Shown: positions 12,600 to 24,000, numbered from the stretch's first letter. The stretch: DNA of 64,000 nt from Melieria omissa (GCA_963971225.1 OZ020267.1:52531590-52595589), one strand, 5' to 3'. The notes: generated by a model not told the origin, from the letters alone. Made by a program: numbers and translations.

Positions 12600-13797
12600 A
12601 TTATTATTATTATTGATGGGGATAATGCTCTGCGATCTAGTAGATCTATTGTGCCCCCTTCTTAGACCTCGAAGACAATCAGTGGGTCCAGTATCCGAGA
12701 GGAATATTAGTATGTTTCCTAAACTTCTGGATACCCAGTCCACCTCTGATATAAGAGATATAAGATGCTCCCCAGGTGCTTCTTTCTTTTGTCCATGAGT
12801 ACAGGGCATTTTCCTTGTATATGTATTGCAGTCTCGCTTTCCTGCAAGCAGAACCTGCAATACCCGTTTTCACGGATTCCTAGTTTTGTTAGATGATAAT
12901 TCAGTCTACAATGCCCTGTTGCATTCCCGTGATAATCCTTAGATTATTTTTTGATAAGGTCATACATTTCTCGAATCTTTTACTATTGTAGGACCCGATT
13001 ACCACTTCGCATGCTCTAAACCTGGTTGATTTCCCCAGTATTGAGTCCCTCTGGATGTCTCGTCCTTTCTCATTAGGATGAAGGGAGCTCCTTCTCCCAA
13101 CCCACAAAAAGGTTTTGGGCCGACAAAGGGTGTGGAAGCTCCCCTCCTTGCCAGCTCGTCGGCCAGTTCATTCCCTTTAATGCTTGCTGGTGTCCGGAAC
13201 CCAAAGTACCCAGACCTTGTAACGGCCAAGTTCATTCAGCTTCTCAAGGTACTCCAAAACCAGTTTCGAGGATACCTGGTAGGATCTCAGAGCCTTGATT
13301 GCCGCTTAGCTGTCAGAGAGGATGGCAATCTTTCGGTTGCGGTATTTCTTCACCAGATTGAAGGTGGAACACTTTGCAATAGCGTTTATTTCCGCCTGGA
13401 AGAAAGTGGTGTGCTTTCCCATAGATTTCGAGATTATCCTCGGCCTGTATACTTCTGTCCCGGTGCGTTCCTCCAATAAGGAGCAATCTGTGTACCAGGA
13501 TATCATGTGTTGGTCTATAAGATAATTTCCGATACCTATCCACTTCCTTTTGTTACCAAGTTCAGTTTTTAATCGTTTGAGAAAGGTAAATTTCGGTGAG
13601 ATTGTGTCCCCCGTTATTGCAATTTCGGGATGCTGAAGCGTGAGAGTATCAATCCTCTTATGGCTCAGGAATTTCTCAGCTCCAAAGTTAACATCAGTCA
13701 TCCGCAGGAGAGTCACTTCGCCTGGGTCTGTATATGTAAGTGAAGAGGTGTGAGTTCAAGAAGAACCTCCATGGATGCTGTAATTGCAATTTCATTA
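12600..13797 (-). mobile_element. 5'-truncated non-LTR retrotransposon (LINE) with RNase H domain
   Basis: On the minus strand, three broken frames make up the end of a LINE polyprotein. They contain an RNase H domain with WYTDCS (normally TDGS), then FQAEINAIAKC, then AILSDS, and finally the GNELADELARRG block. That order supplies the D-E-D residues of RNase H. The C-terminal part runs to about 12,610 and the element ends in (AAT)n at 12,600-12,614. Frameshifts between 13,306 and 13,235 and again near 12,900 make it non-functional, and the RT and endonuclease regions are missing (5' truncation). The trinucleotide tail recalls I-like or LOA-like LINEs, but I cannot assign the clade. Confidence 0.85.
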
Positions 13798-13799
13798 CC

Positions 13800-13890
13800 G
13801 TTAATACTTAAGTTAAGTTAGGTTAGATGGCTGCCTACAATTGGGCGCAATTAAAGCTCATTGTGATACCACATGATAAACTGAATGATG
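13800..13890 (-). mobile_element. Isolated retroelement 3' tail
   Basis: On the minus strand, GGTATCACAATGAGC is followed by a ~50 bp segment and ends in CTAACCTAAC. The GGTATCACAATGAGC block also occurs near 23,402-23,421, at the downstream edge of a LINE relic. This suggests a shared 3' UTR. No coding sequence survives. Confidence 0.45.
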
Positions 13891-15480
13891 TAATGGGATT
13901 TTTTAACAAACTAAGTGCCATTTATCGACAGTTCTTCTAATTTCTAAAAGATATCGAAAAAGTTGTTATCCAGAGAGAAGAAGAAGAAGGTGTTGGAATC
14001 GTTTCTGTTTCCTTCTCGGCTGGGATTCTTCTGGGGAAAAATTAAAAATCCCTACGAAGCCTATCTTCTAATGTAACAATGTTCTGAGAATACACCAACA
14101 AAAGTTACTAAATACATATTTGGTAGTTTTTCAGAAAAATTTATTGTTTAAAGGGATTAATTTTGGCAAAAGTATGTGTACTTTGCTACATTCATACCAC
14201 CACCACACAAAAGTTGTATAGGCCACATCGATCAAGATCCAACGAAACACACTTATTTGCTGCCGTCTTGTCTTCCGTATCCGTCCACCTGTTTTCAACC
14301 AATTGCCACGAAACGATTCATTTATGCACGAAACAGCCGAACCCGCAGTTGCGGCTGAGCCCTGTCACACCTTTGCTAAAAGTTTCAGTATGCAAAAGTT
14401 TCCTTTTGCCCACGTTGTAAATATTTTCAAACTATTATTGTTGTTGTTGTTTTATTGCCACATATCCATTCCAAAGCCCCTGGTCGCCCCCACCCTCCTC
14501 TGGCCTACCCGGCAATTGAGAGACAATGAAATTTGCGGTTATTTTGCGCCATTCTTTGGTTTGTTGGCACAACAAAAGTTGCAAAAGTTTCTTTCGTTGT
14601 TGTTGGTTTTCCGTTTCATTTACCTATACATACAAATTTACGCTTATAAAATCCCATAAAAACAAGAAAGAAAGTTTTGTAAAGCAATTTTAAATGCAAA
14701 GTAAAAGTTTACATGCTCGCAGCATGCAAACACACACACACGCACACACACAGTAACACTCACACACACACACACATGTGCTGACTTATCTGAATAGTGG
14801 CAGTGACAGAGAAATGTGCACAATAATTTAATGTGTTTGTATTTGCTCACAGCAACACACACACACATACACACAAAATTGTGCTGTACATGTAAAATTA
14901 TAGTTTCTGCAAAATGCAAAAAGACGAAGGATTTTTGGAATCTTCACTGAAACATTTTCACAGTGAACGGTCTTGGCAACTGTACATTTTGTTTATGTTG
15001 CAATTAAACAATCTTCAAGTTGTAAATAAGAGCGAAATTTGCATTTTAAGTTTGTATCTCTGCGTTGCATTTAGTGGTTAGACATTGAAAAGTGTACCAG
15101 ATCAAAACATGTTGCATTTTTCATTACAAAAGTTTTAAGTACTTTCATTCATTGCAACTACTTATGCATTGACGAGAAATGTCATTGATAACATAAATAG
15201 TTCTGGATCAACCCGAGACCACTACAGGTGACTGTCAGAAGTTCCTCCTAGAAAGCAGGGAACAAAACAATATGCTGGACATTATTTGATAACGGTGTGG
15301 AATTGCCAAGAGCTAAACGAACAATATAATGAATACCTAAAATTGAATTATTTTTTTTATTCATATATATTATATCTAGAGCTTTCTTTTGTACGGTGAC
15401 TTATAGTGAAATTTTGCGTTCAACAATTTTCCCATACACACTAACCCTCAAAAATCAAGTTTTGTAGGACATTTTAGTAC
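13891..15480. other. Non-coding, no gene recognised
   Basis: It holds CA-rich microsatellites at about 14,731-14,776 and 14,853-14,876. The short frames near 14,160-14,660 have no recognised domain. Otherwise I see only A/T-rich sequence. Confidence 0.5.
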
Positions 15481-15489
15481 CAATTTTAA

Positions 15490-15960
15490 ATAAGTACGAA
15501 ATGAACACTTAAACATATTTTCAGTTTTGGCTTAATTCTGGCGTTCAAGTTAATTTATGAGCTTTGATGCATTCAGAGACCCATAGTAGAATTTTATGGC
15601 GAATATTTTCGTGGTACATTTTTTCCTTAAAAAGTCCTTTTTTACAGGACATTTTTGGCATTTAAAAAAAAAAGGGTCAAATAAACCCATAAAAATAGGA
15701 GCTACAGGGTTAAAATGCTCCACAAAAATTTGTTTCGTAGTATTTTACACCAAGTTGCTGAACACATCATATACCTAAAACGTGAGGTTACATGGTTTTC
15801 GTATGCCGATTCACCATAAGAATGAGCAAAAATGGGATAACTTTGACCCCCCCTAAAAAAAATTCAGACGTAAACTTTGAAAACGCCGATACACGTATAT
15901 TTATTTTTTGCTACCTCTACCAGAATCCGTTGTCAGAATCTTCTTTAATCTTAAACAGAT
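15490..15960 (+). mobile_element. Non-autonomous repeat, first of two copies
   Basis: Nearly the whole segment aligns, in inverted orientation, with 51,310-51,775. Shared landmarks are CATATACCTAAAA, ACATGGTTTTCGTA, AAAATGCTCCACAAAAAT, ACCCATA next to GAATTTTATGGC, and the right end CTCTACCAGAATCCG. No open frame is conserved between copies, so it is probably a non-autonomous transposable element. Only the right inverted end is well preserved here. Confidence 0.75.
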
Positions 15961-16419
15961 TAAATTTACCTTTGTACTATTCGAAGATTCTTGTATATTG
16001 AACTGGTACCAACAACATGATTCAAACAGTATTCGAATACTGAGTATCAAATGCGTAGATTCATATACTGCCGTTAGCTATAATATTTCCTGTTCAGACA
16101 GTCATATAAATTGAGGGAATTTAGTTCTTAATTTATTTTTTCGCTTTTGCTGTTCACACAGCTCAATTTAGCTGTTCGAAAATATTATCGAACATGTTTT
16201 TGTTTCGACGGAAGAAAAGTTGTTTTCTTTGTGTGAATAAAAAAGTTCTTAAAAACATTTATTGAACATTTAGTACTATTCATTCAATATCCACTGTTAT
16301 GGCCACCATATTTTAAACGAATTTTCAAAGCAAACAAATGTTAACAATCATCTTTTGCTGCAGTCAGTTTCTCATTTGTGTTTTGGTTTCGTCAAATGTG
16401 AATGAATTTGTTTATCAAT

Positions 16420-17010
16420 AACAACACAACACAGAGTTACATGGCGAATCGAGCTCAATTTATGCTCAATTTAGGGCTAAATTGGGAGATTTTGTATGAA
16501 AAATGTAGTTGAATTTAGAGCTAAACTGAAAAATTGTCTTAATTGCGCAATTTCGCTGGCTGTCTTAATACGAGATTCAATTTGTCACGATTGAGCGTTT
16601 ATAAAAAAAAGAATTGGTCATATGTTGAAAATAGAAAAAAATTCTTAATGAATACAACACCGTTTAGATTTTGTTTCAAGGCTAAAGGCCGAGAAGTTCT
16701 TAAGAACGATGCAGCCTTAGACGCCAAAGCACATCAACCGTTGACATCATTGAAAAAGTGAAGAAAATTGTTGTGACGAATGGTCAAATCACTACAGAAA
16801 ATTCGCCGAGAATGCTGGCATATCGGTTGCCTCATGCCATGCAATTTGTTCCGAATGTGTGGCACTGAAGTTTGTTCTCAAATTGATAAATTTTGAACAA
16901 AAGAACCAACAGATGAGCATCGCTCAGGACTTGTTGAAGGACGTCATTGACACATTGATACAGATTAGCCCAAAAGAGTCAGAACTGGTGACAAAACATG
17001 GGAGTAGGAT
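16420..17010 (+). pseudogene. Degenerate mariner-family transposase
   Basis: Frame-shifted fragments on the + strand read like the first half of a mariner transposase. A helix-turn-helix-like stretch containing EKVKKIVVTNGQIT (about 16,755-16,800) is followed by LINFEQK...MSIAQDLLKDV (about 16,885-16,945), then RTGDKTW at about 16,974-17,000. This last block corresponds to the conserved TGDETW block with the first catalytic Asp. Several frameshifts and a stop right after this motif make it non-functional, and the C-terminal DDE/D half is absent. It is a different relic from the mariner copies at 31.3 and 37.3 kb. Confidence 0.75.
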
Positions 17011-17705
17011 TTGAAGATTTTTGGTCAATTTTTTCGATAGCAAAAAATTACAAAACAAATTAATACTAAATATTAAAAAATAATATACATAGTGGCTGAT
17101 AATATCAAAATATGTTGGTGACATGTATCTAACATTTGAATAGTTACCGTATTTTCAACACTACAAGGTGTGTAAATTCATAAAAATACCCAATGTATTC
17201 TTTTCTAGATTAGAATATTGACTAAAATAGTACCAAACTATGGCAAAAACAAATCACATTCGCGCAGGTATTTTTAATTCTTCGGCAGTTTATTAATGAC
17301 TGCAGTAATAAATGTTAAAGTACTCTCTTTCCCATAACTTTAATTGCAATGACAGCTGAACTCAGTGATTTTTATTGAAATAGTTAGCTCTCTCTTTCTG
17401 TTGCGTTGATATGAAAACATTAAGGGATTACAGGGTTTTGCAGCCCAATGTCAACTTATGACTGTTTTTCAGTTAAATACTTCAACTGAACTGAATGCGT
17501 TGAGCGCACGTTAACAAGCAATTAAGGCGTTGCGAATTCCAAAGCATTTCGGATGCTTCGTGATTCCGGGATTTGAAAATGGCATTCTCGGGATTCCTTG
17601 AGTTGTAAAGTTTTCAACAGAAAATTATAGAAGCTAGTTTGCATTTATTTTTTGAACTAATTTTATGTGCCAGTCAGTAAGATTCTGGTCTGTTTGACTA
17701 AATTG
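17010..17705. other. Non-coding, no gene recognised
   Basis: A/T-rich sequence between a mariner relic and a piggyBac-like element. No exon or repeat signature was recognised. Confidence 0.5.
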
Positions 17706-17712
17706 TTATTAA

Positions 17713-18205
17713 CCCATTGCTGCCTATTGGGTAAAAATTTACCCATGATAACAGATTTTTTTTTTTAAATTACAAAAAAGTCAATGTTTGAGATCTCTCA
17801 AAACCATTGATAGGGATAGTTAGGGTAAAGATGGAACTACATTAATCTAGTGAAGGTCACCCTAAAATTTCGTCATCTAGCTAGAGTTACCAGACTCCAA
17901 ATATCGTGAAGGTTTCGGAGGTGGAAATTTTGGCGAAACGTAGCGGCCTTAGAAATTAACAACAAACTGCCTCCTAACTCACCTGTAAACAATACTTCTT
18001 TTGTTCACGTGTTTAGCTGATCACTTTAAAAAGTATGGAAAAAAGCTACCATTGCTGCGTAATGGGTACAAAATACCTAATGAATATCTCAGCAACGTGC
18101 AGAGATATAAAGCTGAAATTTTGTTTCTGATCATTTTGGGTCACTTCTAGTGTATGAAATTTTATCAAAATCGTATGGGCGGAACTGGTACCCGGCAGCA
18201 ATGGG
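17713..18205. mobile_element. piggyBac-like non-autonomous TIR element
   Basis: The 493 bp segment begins CCCATTGCTGCC and ends GGCAGCAATGGG, perfect 12-bp terminal inverted repeats. It is flanked on both sides by TTAA (17709-17712 and 18206-18209). TTAA target duplication with ends starting CCC is diagnostic of the piggyBac superfamily. There is no transposase frame, so it depends on an element elsewhere. A subterminal ATTGGGTA/TACCCGG pair extends the symmetry. Confidence 0.85.
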
Positions 18206-18293
18206 TTAACCTTAACTAATCTAAACTAAGAATTTTATATAACAAAAGTTGTACGAAATTTGTATAGAAATATCGAGAAGCAAACCAAGCTGA

Positions 18294-19380
18294 CAGACTG
18301 ACTGACTGACTGATTCATTATCGCCCATCCCAAACCGATAAAATACAAATATGAAATTTAAACTGTAAATACATTTGAAAAATATCCGCTAAGAAGTAAT
18401 TTTTTCGAAATTCGGGGTCTAAAGGGGTAAAACCTGGGTTAAGGTGTTGTATGAAGAAATGTGATTTAATGGGTCTATTGATTTCAAACTTTATAGAAAT
18501 ACTCCAAATCAAAAATAAGTCGACACGTATTTTTCAATTTATTGAAAACCAAAACGGCTGAACTAAGGGTTAACGTTCGTATACTACGAAAAAACCCTAA
18601 ACCGATTGGCCTATTGGCTTCAAAGTTTGTGAAAAAATTTAATTCAAAAATAATTTGACACATGTTTCTATTTTTTTATCAAAACTTAAAGGGTTTAAAG
18701 TTTCTATGAAGAAACACGATTTTTTACGCCTTTTGATTTCAAATTTGGTACTTGAACTACTTTAAATGTAAAATAATTCGATACGTACTAATTTTTCATT
18801 TTTCGAAAAGCGGAATCTGACGGGATAAACGACGGGTTAAGAGTTTGTAGGGAGAAACTTTGAAAAAAAAAATTAATTAACAGACCTATTGACTTCAAAC
18901 TTAGTGAAAGTACTCTTAGTGAGAAATAATTCGACACGTGTATTTCATTTTTCGAAAATTGAAATCTAACAGGGTGAACCAAGGGTTAAGATTTTGTATG
19001 AAGAAACATGATTTTGTTACGCCTTTTGATTTTAAACTTGGTGAAAGTACTTGAAATGTGAAATAATTCGATACGTATTTTTCATTTTCTCCAAAATCGG
19101 AATCTGACGGGATATATGACAGGTTAAGAGTTTGGATGGGGAAACTGTGGAACAAAATTAATTAATGGACCTACTGACTCCAAACTTGGTGAAAGTATTC
19201 TCAGTGAGAAATAATTCGACACGTGTTTTGAATTTTTTCGATAAAAATACAACGGGGTCAACGACGGGTTAAGAGTTTATATGGGAACACATGATTTTCA
19301 AATGAGAAATAATTATATAAATATGTTTTAATAAAAATTTGACGGGTTCAACAAAAGGTTAAAAAGATCTAGATTTATTG
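18294..19380. repeat. Amplified array of the dispersed 'GGGTTAA' repeat
   Basis: Seven or so diverged units of about 140-160 bp follow one another. Each has the order ACGGG(A/G)T..., GGGTTAA, GTTTGTATG, GAAACATGATTTT, a TTGATTTCAAACTTGGTGAA segment, GTACT, GAAATAATTCGACACGTAT, and a TTTTTCATTTTTCGAAAA run. The block opens with CTGACTGACTGACTGATT and TTATCGCCCA, as in the single copy at 7.5 kb. Short antisense frames through the units read as a repeating peptide but are often interrupted. Origin unknown. Confidence 0.85.
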
Positions 19381-19972
19381 GCTTCATTGGCTCTAAACTT
19401 GCGTGCAAAGCTGCCGACCCCTGCTTGTATTTTAAATAATATTTATTTATTATTATTTATTTCTTTATTTATATTTTATAGTTAAAACTGAAAAATGCTA
19501 GGAATTTGCTTAGAAGCTGTTATGCTTAGATAGTTAAAAATTTGACCGAAGCACGATCATTTCTTTTTTAAATAATTTTTCGAACAACCAGTCAACCAAT
19601 AAAGTGAAAAATTTGCCGAAATTCCCAACACTTAAAATCCCGGAATCCCGAAGCATGAGCCCCGAGATTGAATGCCTTACAGGCAGCGTACTTGGCCTTA
19701 ATGTCGTGCAGGAAAATTGTTTTTTTTTCTGTTAAACGATTTATTGTTTGCAGGACATACACACACAGCACTGGTAATTTTATTGAATCAGTCAGTCGCA
19801 CACAGCCAATCGCACAACTATTCTCGCATTCATTTGCCACATGTGCGCTGAATGAAAAATGAAATGAATGTCATTTTAATAAATTGTTGCCCTTGTCTCA
19901 CCTCCCCACCGCACTCCGCCAACCAGTGTTGACCAGTGATTTAACATTGTTTCGTTTGATTTGCATCAACAG

Positions 19973-20263
19973 GTTTGCGCCTTGTCGAAGCGCGCCATGA
20001 TTCTGCAGCCGGACATTCTGCAATACAACGACGCGCTAATGCCGCCGCCGGGCCCCGGAGCGTTGGCCTCCACCTCGGCGGCTAATGCAAAATCGATACA
20101 GCAAAATATAATCATTGCGAATGCGGGCCTCAGCTACGAGGACGTCCTCAACGACGACTTCCAGTTCGACATGGATGGACATGACGTGATGGTGTTCCTG
20201 CACATACAGAAGACCGGCGGCACATCGTTCGGCCGGCATTTGGTGCGTGACTTGGATCTAAAG
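19973..20263 (+). CDS. Hs6st: Heparan-sulfate 6-O-sulfotransferase, first visible coding exon (P-loop exon)
   Basis: This 97-codon exon starts after TTGCATCAACAG and ends AAG|GTAAGC, in phase 0 at both ends. HS6ST enzymes are Golgi type II membrane proteins that transfer sulfate from PAPS to the 6-O position of glucosamine in heparan sulfate, which shapes FGF and other ligand signalling. Residues 77-84 of this exon (HIQKTGGT) form the 5'-phosphosulfate-binding P-loop, followed by FGRHLVRDL, the family signature. The preceding FQFDMDGHDVMVFL matches the start of the conserved catalytic domain. The first ~60 residues are a poorly conserved Pro/Ala/Ser-rich stem. The signal-anchor exon and true start codon are not in this exon (it begins at an acceptor and the Met at codon 9 is internal), and I could not find them upstream. 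Confidence 0.95.
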
Positions 20264-20949
20264 GTAAGCGAACTCGTCTTCACTTCACCACTCAACGTCA
20301 CTTAATCTTTGAAGTGCCTAGTTGTTGTTGTAGTTGGTTCTGCAGTTTCTTTTGGCTGCGTTTGCTTTCGCGCGGGGAATCACGTCAATAATTTGTGACA
20401 ATATGCCACATAACATTGTTAAGGGTCGCACAGCGTGTGTTGAATTTAAAAACTGTGCACAACCATTGACGCAGTCGACATATGGCAGCGTTCGCTGTGT
20501 TGTGTTTTTTGCCAGTGTTTCTTTACTCGCTTAGGTAAAGTTGCGACAACAACGCATCGACTACTTTTGGAGCAATAACACAGATGTTTGACTTTAATTC
20601 GGCATTTACAATGCAGGAAATGTTGCAGATTACTTGCTAGTTTACACAGCTGACATGTGATTTAAAGAAATATGGAGAACTTGAATTAATTGTGAAAATT
20701 TTGAAATTAGAAAATATATAAAAAAATTAGAAATTACAGAGACGTTGCGGTAATTCAACAGTAATTTTAACTAGAAACAAAATACTTTAGTGTATTTAAG
20801 AAAAATGAAGATGCTCAACGAGCCGTTGTTGTGTCAGTGATTTGATTTGATTGATTTGTCTTGTCACTGCTCCTGTCAATTGCCATCTGTTAGTAGACTA
20901 CTGTCAAATTTTGAGCAAATTTTGCATCGTTTAGTAAGAGTTGATAGGT

Positions 20950-22160
20950 TGAGCAAAAATTATATCAAGTCCTCATGGTAGAGCAGAACTGATTGCAATA
21001 CCTGCCGGGCAATATGGCCTTCGCTTTCATTAAGGAAAACACGACTTGTACCGTTCCTGAGTCGAACCTCTATTAGGCAGATTGTTGTCGTTTCTCGATA
21101 CTGCGAATTAAATCCATGCTTATCAAAGGGTTCCTCTTGTCCAGTGATGCCTGCAGAAGCTGTGGAGATGGAAAAGAAGTGGAAACGATCCGTAGTGTTG
21201 GAGCTGCACGGCTCTGCAGGAACGCCGTCTCCGCACCCTGGGGCCAACGACAAAGACTTGATGAATATCTTGGTGCATTCCCGCACTAGTTTTGACAGTA
21301 AAATTTACTAATCCAGTGGGGACACTGCATCACCATTATCAATGATTAAGAAGTGGTTTACTGGATTCCGTTGAGGTCGTACCAGCACAAGTGACGCCGA
21401 AAGTTTTGGTCGCCCAAAAGAGATCGTCACGCCAGAAATAGTCGATAGAATCTAGGAACTCATATTGAACGTTCTGGTTGTTTGGTTGATTGATTCCAGT
21501 GGCAATGTTCCAATATCCAATTAGAGGGAAGATATCGCTCCTTCGCTGCAAGAACGTCATAACTCAAAACTACATCATTCCGAGAAAATTCAATTTTAAA
21601 ATTTACCATTACAGCCAGTTCAAGGTATCAAACAATTTTTCATGTCGTCTTGTGAGCAAAGTATTGAATATTTTACAAAGAGGTTTTGACATATAAAAGA
21701 TCATATGCAGATACACATAGGGCTGCCATAAACTGAAAAAAAAATTTTTTGAGTTATGACGTTCTTGCAGCGAAGGAGCGATATGTTGCTGTGCTGTCTC
21801 TTGTACTCTATATGACCTCTATACCCAGTACGAGAGGTAAGTACAAGGAGGCAAGTAGCGAGTTGACAGTGCATTTTGCTATCGCCTCGAAGTCGGCTTG
21901 CCCAGCAGTTTCCATCGCCATCTTGACGGAACCGCACAGGCGCAAAAAAAATGATGCACGATTTCCTTCTTGTTTAGATTCTCGCAGCTGCGGCAGTTGG
22001 GGAATCCCATTTTAGCTGCGTGCTCTCCAATGGGCCAGTGTCCTGTGGTGACCGCGGTCAGTCTTGCCACATTCCGGCGGTCCTTATTTAAGAGCTCTAG
22101 AGTACTGTTTTATCGCATGTAGGCCAAATTGATTTTGCAGGTCCGTCGCTCTTGATAGAA
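20950..22160 (-). pseudogene. LINE fragment: RNase H / C-terminal region
   Basis: On the minus strand, a frame around 22,070-21,880 encodes TTGHWPIGEHAAKMGF, NCRSCE and VHHFFCACA. This is the conserved Cys/His-rich tail that follows RNase H in several LINE clades (pattern TGH...G.H, C..C...E....H...C). Further downstream fragments run to about 20,960. The copy is interrupted by a foldback element at 21,532-21,784 and by stops. It lies antisense within the Hs6st intron. Confidence 0.7.
21532..21784. mobile_element. Foldback element with 38-bp perfect inverted repeats
   Basis: The arms 21532-21569 and 21747-21784 are exact reverse complements (left arm begins ATATCGCTCCTTCGCTGC; right arm ends with its complement). 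The ~177 bp between them is A/T-rich and non-coding. It sits inside a LINE relic, so it is a younger insertion or a structural rearrangement of the LINE. An inverted duplication of host LINE sequence is possible, because the adjoining LINE frame reads into one arm. Confidence 0.8.
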
Positions 22161-22930
22161 ACCGTCAGCGTCTCACTCTCGTCAAGAGCGGAGCCTCTTC
22201 GAGCTATTAAGGGCATCGGCTCGTTCGATCCATCGATGTTGTTGTACCCTGGCACCTATATCAACGTAACTCTGACTCGATAAGCCAGTTTTGTGAGAAC
22301 TTCTTTGCATTGCCGCACTAGTTTTGACAGTAAATTTGACGACGACCAACATCGACGAGTCTAGTGCCTTGATCGCGGATAGGTTATCGGAGATTACTGT
22401 TATACTGTTTTTGTAGGATGCATCTGCCAGTGCTATCTTGTACGATTACTTAATAGGAAGCACTTTCGCTCGGGAAACAATTGAGTTAGTCGGTAGCTAA
22501 GTGATTTTGCAAGTTTCCGTCCGCTGTAACCTAATGGTGCTTTTGGCAAAGAAGTTCCTAGAGACGTCGGTCTTGATAAAGCCCAGTGAGTCATGAATCG
22601 TCAGCGTCTCACTCTCGTCAAAAGCAGAACAAGCTAGTTAGGGCATCGGCTCGTTCGGTTCCCTCGATTTTTTGTGCTCTGGCACTCATATCAACGTAAG
22701 TCTGACTCGATAAGCCAGTTCTATGAGGACTTTTTTGCATTCCCGTACTGACCTTCCCATTTTGACAGTAAAATCGACAAGTCTAGTACCTTGATCGCAG
22801 ATAGACTATCGGAGAGTATGGTAATGTAGTTTCTGTAGGATGCATGTACCAGTGTCATCCTGCACGATTCCTTAATTGAAAGCACTTTCGCTTGGAAAGC
22901 GATTTAGCTTGTCGTTAGCTGAATAGATGC
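22160..22930 (-). pseudogene. Tandemly duplicated LINE RNase H fragment
   Basis: Two diverged ~400 bp units (about 22,140-22,520 and 22,570-22,930) carry the same landmarks in order on the + strand: CGTCAGCGTCTCACTCTCGT, GGGCATCGGCTCGTTCG, TAACTCTGACTCGATAAGCC / TAAGTCTGACTCGATAAGCC and GACAGTAAA. On the minus strand they encode RNase H pieces (SDNLSAIKALDS; SDSLSAIKVLD) with stops and frameshifts. The RNase H block is therefore present twice in tandem within one LINE relic. Confidence 0.7.
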
Positions 22931-23359
22931 ATTTAGCCCTAGATTTTTTGAAAAGATTCCAGCTCCTACCCAGTATTCCATATTGGAGCCTTGGATTATG
23001 ATACCCAGCTTATTACCGATATCTTCTCTCTACCACTCCAGAAGGCAGAGGGAACAGATGTCGTACTTTTTTCAAAGGTAATGGTGGGGACTACATAATA
23101 GTTCAAAATTGTGTCGAGACACCTTTGCTCCCGTGATAGCAAACTGCCGTGGCCCTATGGTCTGCCCTTCCAGCAAACCGTTTCTCTCAGCCAAAGAGCA
23201 CTAAAGGTTTTGGTCTTCGTGATGTACATATCAATCCGGAGCAGGGGCGTCAGCAAGTAAAACTCTTCTTCAGGATATGATCTAATCGCTCTAGAGGTTC
23301 CGGCAGAAGCTGATCTCTATAATCTAACGAGTTTGGTGATGTTGTATTCCCTAGTGAGG

Positions 23360-24000
23360 GCCTTCCACTAGACCAAAGCTCATGCACACACAAGCACATC
23401 TTATGGCTCATTGTGATACCACAGTGGATGGCGCGACTTCCCCTTACAGCGCTGAGAACCCAGAAGATTTCGTTATGAACCTGGCTATATCCCTGATATT
23501 CAGACGCGATAGTTCGGTTAGAGTAGTAAAGAAAGCTGAGCCGAGAGACTTAAGTCTTCTTCTCGCCAATGAAGGACACTGACACAACAGGTGGAGAACG
23601 GTCTCCTCCTCCTCCTCGGACCCGCATACTCGACAGTAGTCGTTGGATTGCAGTCACAGTCTCTCCGCAGTTGAGAGATACTGCATGTCTGGTTCTCAGA
23701 CCACAGTTCGTTAGCTACTTTTTGATAGAATTGTTTGAGCATCAATTTTATCGATGCAGTAGGAGCTTCCACTGGAAGGAAGGACGGGGCCTCAGCAAGC
23801 AATGTGGCTGCTCTGGATAGTTCGTCCGCCTCGCAGTTCCCTACAAGGTCTGGGTATATGGTACCCAGAGTAATGAGACATTGGAGCGTCTAGCTAAGTT
23901 GTTCAAGGATTTTCGGCAGTCCAAGACCAGCTTGGATGAGCTCGTCGCCCACGCGAGCGACTTGATGGCTGCCTGACTATGCGAATGGAAAATCACGTAA
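23360..24000 (-). pseudogene. LINE fragment: RNase H end and 3' tail
   Basis: On the minus strand, RNase H-like SLLWVP (about 23,860) is followed downstream by IKLMLKQFYQKVANELW (about 23,750-23,700), then a degenerate Cys/His tail, then the GGTATCACAATGAGCC block at 23,402-23,421 that also occurs at 13.87 kb. Multiple stops show decay. It belongs to the same broad LINE group as the neighbouring fragments but is a separate insertion or copy. Confidence 0.65.

Noticed and set aside
12613..12798. Plus-strand frames at 12.6-13.5 kb as host genes
   Set aside because: They are shadows of the minus-strand LINE RNase H region.
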